Of a stretch of DNA of 64,000 bases, positions 46,701 through 54,760 are shown piece by piece. The position numbers were made by a program, and so were the translations under genes. The notes beneath the pieces were generated by a model. The model worked only from the letters and a program-made list of their open reading frames with translations, was not told the origin of the DNA and did not search any database. The DNA comes from Bradyrhizobium sp. CCBAU 53338 (GTDB lineage Bacteria > Pseudomonadota > Alphaproteobacteria > Rhizobiales > Xanthobacteraceae), in assembly GCF_015291665.1 (NCBI RefSeq), contig NZ_CP030048.1:6917501-6981500 (forward strand), in the 5' to 3' direction. Numbering within the stretch: position 1 is the first letter of the stretch; every line of letters begins with the position of its first letter.

Positions 46701-47283
46701 CGCGAAATGGTACGACCGCGCGTCGCAGGCCGGCGTGGTGCCTGCGACCTTCCGCCTCGGCACGCTCTATGAAAAGGGCCTCGGCGTGAAGAAGGATGCC
46801 GACATCGCCCGCCGCTATTACGCGCAGGCCGCCGAGCGCGGCAACGCCAAGGCGATGCACAATCTCGCGGTGCTCGACGCCGACGGCGGCGGACGCGGCG
46901 CCAACTACAAGAGCGCCGCACAGTGGTTCCGCAAGGCCGCCGACCGCGGCGTCGCCGACAGCCAGTTCAACCTCGGCATCCTCTATGCCCGCGGCATCGG
47001 CGTCGAACAGAACCTCGCCGAGTCCTACAAATGGTTCAGCCTGGCTGCTGCCCAGGGCGACGCGGATTCGTCGAGCAAGCGCGACGATGTCGCCAAGCGC
47101 CTCGACCCGCAATCGCTCGCCGCCGCCAAGCTCGCGATCCAGACCTTCAGCGCCGAGCCGCAGCCCGACGACGCCGTCAACGTTCCGGCGCCCACCGGCG
47201 GCTGGGACAGCGCACCGCAAGCGGCCAAAAAGCCGGCGCCGAAGCCGGTCGCGACGAAGAAGACGGCTTCGGCGGCGCATTGA
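43756..47283 (+). CDS. long coiled-coil, single-helix, Sel1-repeat protein (PodJ-like)
   Basis: 1175 residues from MNSRVSWSVDGID at 43756; upstream codons lack coding character. Order: a small N-terminal motif (PSVRERAEAAARRAGMSLNDW), a Gln/Pro-rich stretch near 60-180, about 300 residues of predicted coiled coil (260-590), a Pro/Ala-rich linker, one membrane helix near 810-830 (LLVGASVVVIVLGTFKMAM), another Pro-rich linker, then four to five Sel1 repeats (TAAYEIGVRFAEGKGVAANY, TFRLGTLYEKGLGVKKDADI, NLAVLDADGGG, FNLGILYARGIGVEQ). This is the layout of the polar localisation factor PodJ, with the Sel1 part in the periplasm. The polarity role is inferred. Confidence 0.85.
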   Translation: MNSRVSWSVDGIDPSVRERAEAAARRAGMSLNDWLNSTLGETAPPNFRGPSDQRQDQRQEQRPDPRAMPMPNQGASQESREVADIHQRLDAITQQIERISKPAAPRQEMSREQGVARQLNDAISRLDARLSQISRPQQPQPQAQQPQPPRPAPAPAPAPVEPRQRQADAVERAAAQVYRSSPPLSPASFDVAVAEITARQSELDGFAPRQLPPRAAPPIAPSPAPYAPPMAPMAAPPAPVYAPPPPQAGPDFSSLERHLLKITSQIESLQRPDHTEQAINGFRAELAEIRNAITEAMPRRAIESIENEIRSLHRRIDETRSNGTDGQVLSGIEHALSDIKQVLRTLTPAEQLAGYDEAIRNLGAKLDMILRANDDPSTVRQLEGAISALRGIVSNVASNEALARLSEDVQLLSSKVDQVNRTSDRGDSFAALEQRIAALTAALETRERPQAAESSEHLEAAIRALSDRFDRMQVGNDSASTFAHLEQRVSYLLERLEATSDSRGGDFSRVEDGLHDILRHLERQQATYAALAESRNSAPPPDSGMVDLVKRELSDIRFSQAETNRSTQDSLEAVHNTLGHVVDRLAMIEGDLRAVRSAPPAPAPQPMPMAAPMPMAAPVEPAPMAREQWQPQPPAQYDPKPELPNPASAQQPAHSAFVAAPREFHAAAPAAPPPVPAAAPVPPRAISEILEPHTAPARAAIAPELPPDHPLEPGTRPGGRPATPSERIAASESAISEIPAAPKEPVSSSSFIAAARRAAQAAAAQPPEKPARGVKAALAARTKDKGQAKAPAAGQEGGSTITSKIRSLLVGASVVVIVLGTFKMAMNLLDGGGPPPTPQAMEDTSQPAPQAPPPVESKPAAPEQITPSMTSPTPIGKQSLNNAAPAPAPASSSSTASVEIPPAPAAVVPPQPAANSDVTGALSGTSRARLGVVQVPPSEKLPDGIGGPALRTAAMKGDATAAYEIGVRFAEGKGVAANYDEAAKWYDRASQAGVVPATFRLGTLYEKGLGVKKDADIARRYYAQAAERGNAKAMHNLAVLDADGGGRGANYKSAAQWFRKAADRGVADSQFNLGILYARGIGVEQNLAESYKWFSLAAAQGDADSSSKRDDVAKRLDPQSLAAAKLAIQTFSAEPQPDDAVNVPAPTGGWDSAPQAAKKPAPKPVATKKTASAAH

Positions 47284-47305
47284 AATTCGACGAGATCGGA
47301 CGCGG

Positions 47306-47334
47306 TGCCACCTCTCCCCGACGGGGAGCGGTGA
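47306..47334. repeat. short palindromic repeat
   Basis: CACCTCTCCCC-GA-CGGGGAGCGGTG type inverted repeat between the Sel1 protein and the MBL hydrolase. It belongs to the family of palindromic intergenic elements seen also at 50056, 53170, 53621, 59850 and 62393. It may act as a bidirectional terminator. Confidence 0.5.
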
Positions 47335-47379
47335 TCCGAGTTCGCCGGCTCGCACCGGTTCAAGCAACCGACATTGCAG

Positions 47380-48153
47380 CTACGGCGCCTCGATCACCGT
47401 GGGCACGCCCGGCTCCAGCAGGCGCAGCCGCGTGCCGAAGCCGAGCACGTCGAACGTCTTGCGCAGATCCTCGCTGCTCTGGCGGAAATGCGCCCAACCC
47501 TCGGTGTGCACGGGCACGATCATCGCATCGGGAAAGGCGCGCGCGGTCTCGATGGTGTCGTTGGTGTCCATGGTGAGATGGAACGGTCCGCGGGTTTGCG
47601 CGGCACCGGCGAACGGCAGCACCACGCCGCATTTGAAGCGGCGCGCGACCTCGGCGACGCCGTCGAACCAGGTGGTGTCGCCACTGATGTAGACCGGCCG
47701 CGTGTCCTTGCGGCTCGACTGCACCACGAAGCCGATGACGTCGCCCGACAGCGGCTCGATGCCGGCCGGACCGTGCCGCGCCGGCGTCGCGGTGATGGTC
47801 AGCGTGTTGCCGTCATCGTCCTTCAGATGCGCGGTCGCCCAGGGCGCGAGGCCCTCGACATGGCCGCCGAGGCGCCTGGCGCCCGCCTCCGTGGTCAGCG
47901 CGCGCGGCGCCTTCAGCAGATAGTCGCGCCCGGACTTGTCGAGGTTGTCCGAGTGCTGGTCATGACTGAGCAGCACGGCGTCGATCGGGCCGATAGCGTC
48001 GGCCTTCACCGCGGGGCCGATGGTCTTCTCCAGCTTCACATGTGGCAATTGGTAGGCGCCGGGCGCATCGAAGGTGGGATCGGTGAGCAGGCGAAAGCCG
48101 TCGATCTCGATCAGCGCGGTGGGGCCGCCGATCAGGGTGATGGAAACGGGCAT
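47380..48153 (-). CDS. MBL-fold metal-dependent hydrolase
   Basis: 257 residues from MPVSITLIGGPTALIEI at 48153. The metal motif is LLSHDQHSDNLD (H-x-H-x-D with Gln in place of a typical residue), followed by GPAGIEPLSGDVIGFVV, the family DTTWFDGV acidic site and VPVHTEGWAHF. It resembles the UlaG/YtnP-like branch of the beta-lactamase fold. The substrate is unknown. It is 14 bases after the DMT transporter stop, on the same strand, so the two form an operon. Confidence 0.85.
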   Translation of the reverse strand: MPVSITLIGGPTALIEIDGFRLLTDPTFDAPGAYQLPHVKLEKTIGPAVKADAIGPIDAVLLSHDQHSDNLDKSGRDYLLKAPRALTTEAGARRLGGHVEGLAPWATAHLKDDDGNTLTITATPARHGPAGIEPLSGDVIGFVVQSSRKDTRPVYISGDTTWFDGVAEVARRFKCGVVLPFAGAAQTRGPFHLTMDTNDTIETARAFPDAMIVPVHTEGWAHFRQSSEDLRKTFDVLGFGTRLRLLEPGVPTVIEAP

Positions 48154-48167
48154 GAGGGGAACTCCTC

Positions 48168-49076
48168 TTACACGACGGGCTTTGCGGGGCGCGTCACCAG
48201 GTAAATGCCGAGCGCCACCGGAATGATCCCCAGGAGGTCGCGCATCTCGACATGCTCGCCGAGCACGAGGAAGGCGAACAGCATGCCGAGCGGCGGCATC
48301 AGGAAATGATAGGCGCTGGCCGCGGTCGCGCCACACACTTTCAGGAGATGAAACCAGAGCCAGTAGGCGAGGATCGAGCCGCCGAGCACGAGGAACGCAA
48401 AGGCGCCGATCAGGCTCGGCGTGAGGTCGATGGCATGAACGTCCGCAAAGGTCAGCGCGACCGGCGTCAGCACGATGCCGGCCGCGAGATTCTGCACGCC
48501 GTTGCCGATCCACAGGGAACCCCTGGGCGCGAACAGCTTGAACAGGATGGTGCCTGATACGATGGAGGCGAGCGAGGCCAGCGTGAAGATGATGCCGTGC
48601 AGGGAATCAGTACCGACCGAGAGGCGATGCCAGACGATCAGGGTCACGCCGATGATGCCGAGCGAGAGGCCGCTCGCCTTGCGCCACGTCATGCCCTCGC
48701 CGAGCAAGAGCGCTGCGAGCGCGGCGGTGAACACGGGGTTGGCCGAGACGATCAAGCCGCCGAGGCCGGCGGAGACCGATTGCAGGCCGGTGTAGCCGAG
48801 CCCGAGATAGAGCGCATTGTTGGCGATGCCGAGAACGGCGAAGATCAGCGCATCGCGCCACGACAACGACCAGTCGCCACGGACCAAGGTGGTGCCGAGG
48901 ATCAGTATGCCCGCGAGCGAGAAGCGCGCAGCGAGCAGGATCAGCGGCGGGCAATGGGTGACGCCGATCTTGCCGGCGACGAAAGCGTAGCTCCAGAGCA
49001 GGCAAAACAGGCCGATGGCAAGCGGCAGCGCATTGAAGCGGCTGGTGGGAGCGGACATCGAGGGGGCGAGGGACAT
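48168..49076 (-). CDS. DMT-family (EamA) transporter
   Basis: 302 residues from MSLAPSMSAP at 49076. Ten hydrophobic segments in two repeats of the EamA fold, with the usual FCLLWSYAFVAGKIGV and LAALLLGEGMTWRKASGLSLGIIGV in the first half and FLVLGEHVEMRDLLGIIPVALGIYLV at the end. It exports or imports small metabolites; the substrate is unknown. The LysR gene at 49172 is divergent 95 bases away, the classic LysR/target layout. Confidence 0.9.
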   Translation of the reverse strand: MSLAPSMSAPTSRFNALPLAIGLFCLLWSYAFVAGKIGVTHCPPLILLAARFSLAGILILGTTLVRGDWSLSWRDALIFAVLGIANNALYLGLGYTGLQSVSAGLGGLIVSANPVFTAALAALLLGEGMTWRKASGLSLGIIGVTLIVWHRLSVGTDSLHGIIFTLASLASIVSGTILFKLFAPRGSLWIGNGVQNLAAGIVLTPVALTFADVHAIDLTPSLIGAFAFLVLGGSILAYWLWFHLLKVCGATAASAYHFLMPPLGMLFAFLVLGEHVEMRDLLGIIPVALGIYLVTRPAKPVV

Positions 49077-49171
49077 GGCATTCTCCTGAGCCCTCGATCT
49101 AGGGAGCTGGCTTGCCATTTGGAAATTAAATGATTAACTCGTAACCAGTGGATTTTCGAATGGAGGCTTCC

Positions 49172-50035
49172 ATGCTCGATCTGGAGCTCCTGCGCAGCTT
49201 CGTCTCGGTGGTCGAGGCCGGCGGCTTCACTCGCGCCGGCGAGCGCGTCCATCGCACCCAATCGACCGTCAGCCAGCAGATCAAGCGGCTGGAAGAGGAC
49301 GTCGGCCAGGTGCTGCTGCACCGTGACGGCAAGGACGTGCGCCCGACCGAGGCCGGCGAGCGGCTGCTGTCCTATGCGCGCCGGCTGCTGACGCTCGCCG
49401 AAGAGGCGCGCGACGTGCTGCGCGAGCCCGACGGCGAAGGCGCGATCCGCCTCGGCATCCCCGAGGATTTTGCCGCCTATCGCCTGGCCAAGCTGCTGGG
49501 CGCGTTCTCGCGCTCGCATCCGAGCCTGCGGCTCGACGTGCGCGCCGACCAGAGCAAGAACCTCGCCCGCGATCTCGAACGCGGCGAACTCGATCTGGCG
49601 CTCTACAAGCGCGAGGCTGGCGGCAAGGACGCGATCGCGGTGTGGCCGGAAGAGGTGCACTGGGTCACCAGCAAGAGCCATCCGGTCGATGTCAACGCGC
49701 CGTCGGTGCCGCTGATCGGCTTTCCGCTCGGCTGCCTCTACCGCGCCGGCGCCATCCACGCGCTGGAAAGCGCCGGCCGCGCCTGGCACATGTCGTATTC
49801 GTCATCGAGCCTCGCCGGCATCCAGGCCGCGGTTGCCGCCGGCATGGGGCTAAGCATCCTGTCGGAGATGTCGATCCAGTCAGACCATCGCGTACTGACG
49901 GCCAAGGACGGCTTTGCGCCGATCAACCGCACCGAGGTGGCGCTGATGGCCGCCCCGAACGCGAGCTCCGCGACGCTGCGGCTGGCCGATCGGCTCGCGG
50001 AGTTTTGCGAGGACGTGCAGGCGAAGGCGGCGTAG
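49172..50035 (+). CDS. LysR family transcriptional regulator
   Basis: 287 residues from the ATG at 49172, chosen because GGAGG lies 5 bases upstream; starts at 49148 or 49160 are poorer. The helix-turn-helix is typical (LLRSFVSVVEAGGFTRAGER, THRTQSTVSQQIKRLEEDVG) and the C-terminal effector domain runs from about 90 (IRLGIPEDFAAYRLAKLL to VALMAAPNASS). It is divergent from the EamA transporter, its likely target. The effector is unknown. Confidence 0.92.
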   Translation: MLDLELLRSFVSVVEAGGFTRAGERVHRTQSTVSQQIKRLEEDVGQVLLHRDGKDVRPTEAGERLLSYARRLLTLAEEARDVLREPDGEGAIRLGIPEDFAAYRLAKLLGAFSRSHPSLRLDVRADQSKNLARDLERGELDLALYKREAGGKDAIAVWPEEVHWVTSKSHPVDVNAPSVPLIGFPLGCLYRAGAIHALESAGRAWHMSYSSSSLAGIQAAVAAGMGLSILSEMSIQSDHRVLTAKDGFAPINRTEVALMAAPNASSATLRLADRLAEFCEDVQAKAA

Positions 50036-50055
50036 TCGCCGCGGGGGCGGTGCGT

Positions 50056-50081
50056 TCCCTCCCCCCTTGTGGGGGAGGGAG
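50056..50081. repeat. short palindromic repeat
   Basis: TCCCTCCCCCC-TTG-TGGGGGAGGGA type inverted repeat just after the LysR stop. The arm is the same as that of the element inside the Lhr helicase gene at 53170-53281. It may serve as a terminator for both convergent genes. Confidence 0.6.
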
Positions 50082-50111
50082 CGCAGTTGTGCGCGTGGCC
50101 CGCAGCGCGGC

Positions 50112-50783
50112 TTAGTAACACCTTGACGCGGCAATCGCATGCACGCGGCGGTCGCCGAGCAGATGCGCGACAAAGCCGTTCTTCGGAAAAATCCTTGCAA
50201 ACGCAGCGTCGCGGATGCTGAGGCCGCCGGCATAGGCACCGAAGGCCGGCATCACGGCGCGCAGGCCGTCGCTGGCAAAACAGCGCCGCTCCATCGAACG
50301 ACCGCGCGCGGAGACGCGGGCCTTCGGATGAAGATGGCCGGCGATCTCGCCCTGCGCGCCTGATGGCTCGTGGCGGAAGGTGATCGGGCCGATCGAGACC
50401 TCGTCCGCAATGGTGCCGCCAAGATCGCGCGGCAGCATGGGATCATGATTGCCCGAGATCCAGATCCAGTCGCGGCCGGTCTGCAGCGCGGCGACGGCAT
50501 CGCGGTCGTCCGCCGAGAGGCGCTCATGCGCGGTGCGATCGTGGAAACTGTCGCCGAGTGCGATGACGGTGCGCGGATCATGGCGGGAGGTGACAGCAGC
50601 GAGCCGGCTCAGCGTCGCCAGCGTGTCATAGGGCGGCAGCAGCACCCCGCGCGTGGCGAAGCTGGAACCCTTTTCGAGATGCAGGTCGGAAACGACGAGC
50701 AGACGCTGCTCTTCCCAGAACAGCGCGCCGGAGAGATCGGCCGCGAAGGTCACATCGCTGATCGTGACCCTGGAAACGCGCAT
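50112..50783 (-). CDS. pdeM: ligase-associated DNA damage response phosphoesterase PdeM
   Basis: 223 residues from MRVSRVTISD at 50783; a Met at 50822 is possible but lies only 10 bases after the helicase stop. It is a calcineurin-like metallophosphoesterase: VVSDLHLEKGSSFA (Asp33, His35), TVIALGDSFHD, WIWISGNHDP and GEIAGHLHPKARV are the metal motifs. The family (TIGR04123 type) is the endonuclease member of the ligase-associated repair set; the Pseudomonas putida homologue was shown to be a DNA endonuclease. It follows the helicase on the same strand by 48 bases. Confidence 0.93.
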   Translation of the reverse strand: MRVSRVTISDVTFAADLSGALFWEEQRLLVVSDLHLEKGSSFATRGVLLPPYDTLATLSRLAAVTSRHDPRTVIALGDSFHDRTAHERLSADDRDAVAALQTGRDWIWISGNHDPMLPRDLGGTIADEVSIGPITFRHEPSGAQGEIAGHLHPKARVSARGRSMERRCFASDGLRAVMPAFGAYAGGLSIRDAAFARIFPKNGFVAHLLGDRRVHAIAASRCY

Positions 50784-50831
50784 GTCTTCAACATCCTCCG
50801 AAACCAGCGCGCCCAACGTCAAGACCTGCTC

Positions 50832-53501
50832 TTATCCCATCGCTTCCTTGACCAGCTCGTCGGCAGCTTCCGCCAACAGCTCGTCTGCAGCTTCGCCATA
50901 AACTGACTCGCGGCCGATTTCCAGCATCACGGGGACGGCGAGCGGGGAGACGTGGTCGAGTTCCCGATGGGTGATGCGGCCCTGGATGCGCCCTAGCATG
51001 CCGCCGAGGCGGCGCAGATCGAGCAGGCCGGTGGCGGCATCGGCGCGCGCCGCGCGCAACAGCACGTGATCGGCCTGGTGTTTTCGCAAGACGTCATAGA
51101 CGAGATCGGTCGAGAACAGCACCTGGCGACGGCTCTTGTCCTCGCTGGTGAAGCGGCGCTCGATCAGGCCTGAGATCAACGCGCAATTGCGGAAGGTGCG
51201 CTTCATCAACGCTGACTCGGCGAGCCAGGCTTCGAGATCGTCGCCCAGCATGTCCGGGTTGAACAGCGCATCGAGGTCGAGTTGTCCGTTACGGATCATG
51301 AAGGAGGCATCGCCGAGCCCCCAGATCGCCACCGCATATTCATTGGCAACGAAGCCGAGCGGCCGGGCGCGGGCGCGCTCGAGCCGCCGCGTCAGCAGCA
51401 TGCCGAGCGTCTGATGCGCGAGCCGGCCTTCGAAGGGATAGCAGATCAGGTAATGCTTGTTGCCGCGCGGAAAAGTCTCGACCAGCAGTTCGCGAACGCC
51501 GGGCACGCGGCTGACGTCCTTCTGCAATGACAGCCAGTCGCGAACCTGTTCGGGCAGGCCATTCCAGGCGCGCCTGTCATCAAGGATACGGCGCACGCGC
51601 TCGGCGAGATAAGTCGAGAGCGGAAACTTGCCGCCCATATAGGACGGCACCTTCGGGTCCTTGTCGTTGGCGCGGGATACGTAGACCTGGTCTTCTGCCA
51701 AAGCCTCGTAGCGCACGACCTCGCCACCAAAGACAAAAGTATCGCCGGCGGTCAGGCCCTCAATAAAGTATTCCTCGATCTCGCCGAGCACGCGGCCGCC
51801 GCGCGCGATGGCGCCGGTCGAGCCGGTGCCCGTAGAGCGTCCCCGCACCAGCCGCACCTTCAGCATCGGCTCCTCGACGATGGTGCCGACGTTGAGGCGA
51901 TAGCTCTGCCGCACCTTCGGATTGGCGACGCGCCAGCGGCCCTGCTTGTCCTGCTTGATGCGGGCGAAGCGCTCGTAGGTTTTCAGCGCGTAGCCGCCGG
52001 TGGCGACGAAATCGACGACGTCGTCGAAATCTCCGCGCGCAAGTCCGGCGTAAGGCGCGGCCGTGCGGACCTCTTCAAAGAGATCGTCGCTCAAAAACGG
52101 TTCGCCGCAGGCGCAGCCGAGCACGTGCTGGGCCAGCACGTCGAGCGCGCCGGTACGCAAGGGCGGCGTGTCCTGCGCATTCTCGGCGATGGCATCGATC
52201 GCGGCGCGACATTCCAGCACCTCGAAGCGGTTGGCGGGCACCAGCACGGCGCGCGAGGCTTCGTCGAGGCGATGATTGGCGCGGCCGATGCGCTGCATCA
52301 GGCGCGATGAGCCCTTGGGTGCGCCGATATTGACGACGAGATCGACGTCGCCCCAGTCGATGCCGAGGTCGAGCGAGGAGGTGCAGACCACACCGCGCAG
52401 TCTGCCCGCCGACATCGCTTCCTCGACCTTGCGCCGTTGCGCCACGTCGAGCGAGCCGTGATGCAGCGCAATCGCAAGGCCGTCGTCGTTGATGCGCCAG
52501 AGATCCTGGAACAGCATCTCGGCCTGGCTGCGGGTGTTGACGAAAACGAGCGTGGTCTTGTTCTGCTTGATCAGCTCATAGACTTCAGCGAGCGCGTGGC
52601 GCGCGCCGTGGCCGGCCCAGGGCAGCCGCTCGCGCGTATCCAGCATCTCGACCAAAGGCGGCGCAGCGCCCCCGGCGACGACGATGTCGGCCGCGGATTC
52701 CTTTCCGCCGGGCTGCGGCACCAGGAAACGCGCGAGCTGATCCGGCTCGGCGACGGTCGCCGACAGGCCGATCGCGCGCATCTGCGGCGCCAACCGCCAC
52801 AGCCGCGCGAGGCCGAGCGAGAGCAGATCGCCGCGCTTGGACGTCACCAGCGCATGCAGCTCGTCGAGCACGATGCGCTCGAGCGAGGAGAACAGAAACG
52901 GCGCGTCATCGGAGGAGAGCAGCAGCGCGAGCTGCTCCGGCGTGGTCAGCAGGATATCGGGCGGATAGCGCCGCTGGCGCTGGCGCCGCGACACCGGCGT
53001 GTCGCCGGTGCGGGTCTCGACCTTGATCGGCAGGCTCATCTCGGCGATCGGCCGTTCCAGATTGCGCGCGATGTCGACGGCGAGCGCCTTCAGCGGCGAG
53101 ATGTAGAGCGTGTGCAGGCCGGCGCTGCGCTGAACGCTGCGGCCGGTGGAGACGAGCTTGCTGCTGTTACCTCCCCCCTTGTGGGGGAGGTCGGCAGCCG
53201 CAGGCTGCCGGGAGGCGGGTAGCCCCACGAGCGGTGTCTGCGGCCACCCCCCTCCCCGCCCCTCCCCCACAAGGGGGGAGGGAGAAGAAGACAGCTCCAC
53301 CAATGTCGGCAGAAACCCCGCCAGCGTCTTGCCGGCGCCGGTCGGCGCGATCAGCAACGCCGACCGATCCTCGCGCGCCTTCTGCAGCAGCGCGAGCTGA
53401 TGCTCGCGCGGCGACCAGCCGCGCCCCGCGAACCATTGCTGGAAGCGGTCGGACAGCAGTGCGGCCGGCTCGGCCGGGATTTTGAGGATGCGGGGCGGCA
53501 C
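50832..53501 (-). CDS. ligase-associated DEXH-box DNA helicase (Lhr-type), with in-frame repeat insert
   Basis: 889 residues of the Lhr-core class. Walker A is APTGAGKT (52-59); motif II DELH lies in IVLDELHALVTSKRGDL; motif VI is MQRIGRANHR. The Lhr winged-helix and C-terminal domains follow. Residues 71-114 (SSSPSPLVGEG... to ...PHKGGGNSS) are encoded by a palindromic repeat at about 53162-53290, placed between Walker A and motif Ia (YISPLKALAVD); family members lack it. The reading frame is preserved and there is no stop. The protein unwinds DNA with ATP in the ligase-associated repair set. Whether the extra 42 residues harm activity cannot be judged. Confidence 0.93.
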   Translation of the reverse strand: MPPRILKIPAEPAALLSDRFQQWFAGRGWSPREHQLALLQKAREDRSALLIAPTGAGKTLAGFLPTLVELSSSPSPLVGEGRGGGWPQTPLVGLPASRQPAAADLPHKGGGNSSKLVSTGRSVQRSAGLHTLYISPLKALAVDIARNLERPIAEMSLPIKVETRTGDTPVSRRQRQRRYPPDILLTTPEQLALLLSSDDAPFLFSSLERIVLDELHALVTSKRGDLLSLGLARLWRLAPQMRAIGLSATVAEPDQLARFLVPQPGGKESAADIVVAGGAAPPLVEMLDTRERLPWAGHGARHALAEVYELIKQNKTTLVFVNTRSQAEMLFQDLWRINDDGLAIALHHGSLDVAQRRKVEEAMSAGRLRGVVCTSSLDLGIDWGDVDLVVNIGAPKGSSRLMQRIGRANHRLDEASRAVLVPANRFEVLECRAAIDAIAENAQDTPPLRTGALDVLAQHVLGCACGEPFLSDDLFEEVRTAAPYAGLARGDFDDVVDFVATGGYALKTYERFARIKQDKQGRWRVANPKVRQSYRLNVGTIVEEPMLKVRLVRGRSTGTGSTGAIARGGRVLGEIEEYFIEGLTAGDTFVFGGEVVRYEALAEDQVYVSRANDKDPKVPSYMGGKFPLSTYLAERVRRILDDRRAWNGLPEQVRDWLSLQKDVSRVPGVRELLVETFPRGNKHYLICYPFEGRLAHQTLGMLLTRRLERARARPLGFVANEYAVAIWGLGDASFMIRNGQLDLDALFNPDMLGDDLEAWLAESALMKRTFRNCALISGLIERRFTSEDKSRRQVLFSTDLVYDVLRKHQADHVLLRAARADAATGLLDLRRLGGMLGRIQGRITHRELDHVSPLAVPVMLEIGRESVYGEAADELLAEAADELVKEAMG
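53162..53290. repeat. palindromic element inserted in-frame in the helicase gene
   Basis: Two 21-base perfect inverted arms, CCTCCCCCC-TTG-TGGGGGAGG at 53170-53190 and its reverse complement at 53261-53281, enclose a third hairpin (CGGCAG...CTGCCG near 53192-53210) and GC-rich filler. The total is about 126 bases, a multiple of three. The same arm occurs at 50057-50080. The outer limits are estimated from where helicase homology should resume. Confidence 0.8.
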
Positions 53502-53599
53502 GGCGCAACAGGTAAGCCGTGGGACAGGGTTCGTCGAGGGGTGTGGGCGCCCCCCTCCTCTCCGCGAACTATTCTCTCCCGGGCACGCCGAGAGAACCC

Positions 53600-53637
53600 C
53601 TCATCCGGCGCTTCGCGCCACCTTCTCCCACAAGGGG
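53600..53637. repeat. palindromic intergenic repeat, left half split by IS5
   Basis: CTCATCCGGCGCTTCGCGCC followed by ACCTTCTCCCACAAGGGG is the left part of a second palindromic repeat type. The right part (ACAAGGGGAGAAGG) resumes at 54758 after the IS5-family element, so the repeat was the insertion target. Confidence 0.75.
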
Positions 53638-54760
53638 CCTGTTGCGCTACTGCCTTTTGATGCGGGAGACGTAAGGAGAGAGGGCGTTGTCGGCCCCGAT
53701 TGTCGGGCCGAAGCTGTATTTTGCGCCCTTGATGGGCGTCAGGCGGCGATCGTGGCCCACCGCCTCATATTGAACGCGATGGAGGCAAGCAGGACTTGTC
53801 CGCGTGCCTTGGCGAGACCGACGTATCGGATGCAGGTGAGCCGCATCCGACGTTTGAGGGTGGCAAAGGTTGTCTCCACCGTTGCCCGTCGTCGTGCGAT
53901 GAGACGGTTGTAGCGTTTGAGCCTCGGCGGCAGTTCCGGGTGATGCCTGTTGGGACGGCGGGCGATGCGGGGCTTCTTGCCTTCCGCTTTCAGCCGCGCC
54001 CGCCGGGCGTGGGTGTCGTAGGCCGCATCGGCCCATACCACGGCTTCGTCGCCGCGGATCAGTTCGTCGGCTGGCGTTGTATCGTTGATATTGGCGGGCG
54101 TGGTCAGGACTGAGCGGATCAGACCGGATCCCTCGTCGACACCCATGTGAGCCTTGTAGCCGAAGGTCGAACCACCCTTGCCCTGTCGCTTGGTGAACCG
54201 GGCGTCTGGGTCGTTTGATGGACGATCCTCCTTGGGAGGAGCTGAGACGGCCTGGATCAGGGTCGCGTCGAGCATCGTGCCGCGCTTGAGGATGACACCA
54301 GCATTCTCAAGCTGGCGGTCCAGCTCGCCAAACAACTTCTCCAGCAGGCCTTGTTCGATGAGTTGATTCCGGAAACGGTTCAGAACCGTATGGTCGGGCG
54401 TCGCATCCTCGAGGCTCAGACCAACGAAGCGCTTGAACGACAGCCGGTCGCTCAGCGCTTCCTCAAGCTCGCGGTCCGAAAGACCATAGAGCGACTGCAA
54501 CAGCAGCGCCCGAAACAGCACCAACACCGCGTACCCCGGCTGACCGGGTCCCTTCTCGTCCCGCAAATGGCCGATCAGCTTCTCGAACCGGTACCACTTG
54601 ACCAGGCCGGCCAGCCGATCCAGCGACGCATTGGCGCCGGCTCCCTTCGGCATCAGCGCATCTACAAAGCTCGGCTGTCCCGTCTGCTTCACCGCCATCG
54701 TCATTCCCCCAAAAGGCTCAACCGCAGGGAATCACAACTGGCGAATTACGCAACAGGCCC
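53635..54760 (-). mobile_element. IS5-family insertion sequence
   Basis: About 1.13 kb with one intact transposase. The terminal inverted repeats are GGGCCTGTTGCG (53635-53646) and its complement (54749-54760). The flanks share the direct repeat CCCACAAGGGG (53627-53637 and 54758-54768). Because the IS tips begin with the same bases as the flank, the true duplication is between 5 and 11 bases. The element cuts a palindromic repeat between the Lhr helicase and the solute-binding protein gene. Confidence 0.85.
53739..54704 (-). CDS. IS5-family transposase
   Basis: 321 residues, DDE type. The N-terminal region contains the helix-turn-helix-like YRFEKLIGHLRDEK and the DUF772 block (LYGLSDRELEEALSDRLSFKRFVGL). 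Catalytic residues are the Asp in LDATLIQAV, the Asp in VVWADAAYDT and the Glu in RATVETTFATLKRRM. The gene is complete and lies between matching ends, so the element may be mobile. Confidence 0.92.
   Translation of the reverse strand: MTMAVKQTGQPSFVDALMPKGAGANASLDRLAGLVKWYRFEKLIGHLRDEKGPGQPGYAVLVLFRALLLQSLYGLSDRELEEALSDRLSFKRFVGLSLEDATPDHTVLNRFRNQLIEQGLLEKLFGELDRQLENAGVILKRGTMLDATLIQAVSAPPKEDRPSNDPDARFTKRQGKGGSTFGYKAHMGVDEGSGLIRSVLTTPANINDTTPADELIRGDEAVVWADAAYDTHARRARLKAEGKKPRIARRPNRHHPELPPRLKRYNRLIARRRATVETTFATLKRRMRLTCIRYVGLAKARGQVLLASIAFNMRRWATIAA

Noticed and set aside
44296..47367. 1023-residue minus-strand frame opposite the Sel1 protein
   Set aside because: Arg-rich mirror of the coiled-coil/Sel1 coding strand; no domain or ribosome site.
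53162..53290. frameshift or pseudogene in the helicase caused by the repeat
   Set aside because: The insert is a multiple of three and the frame stays open through all later helicase motifs.
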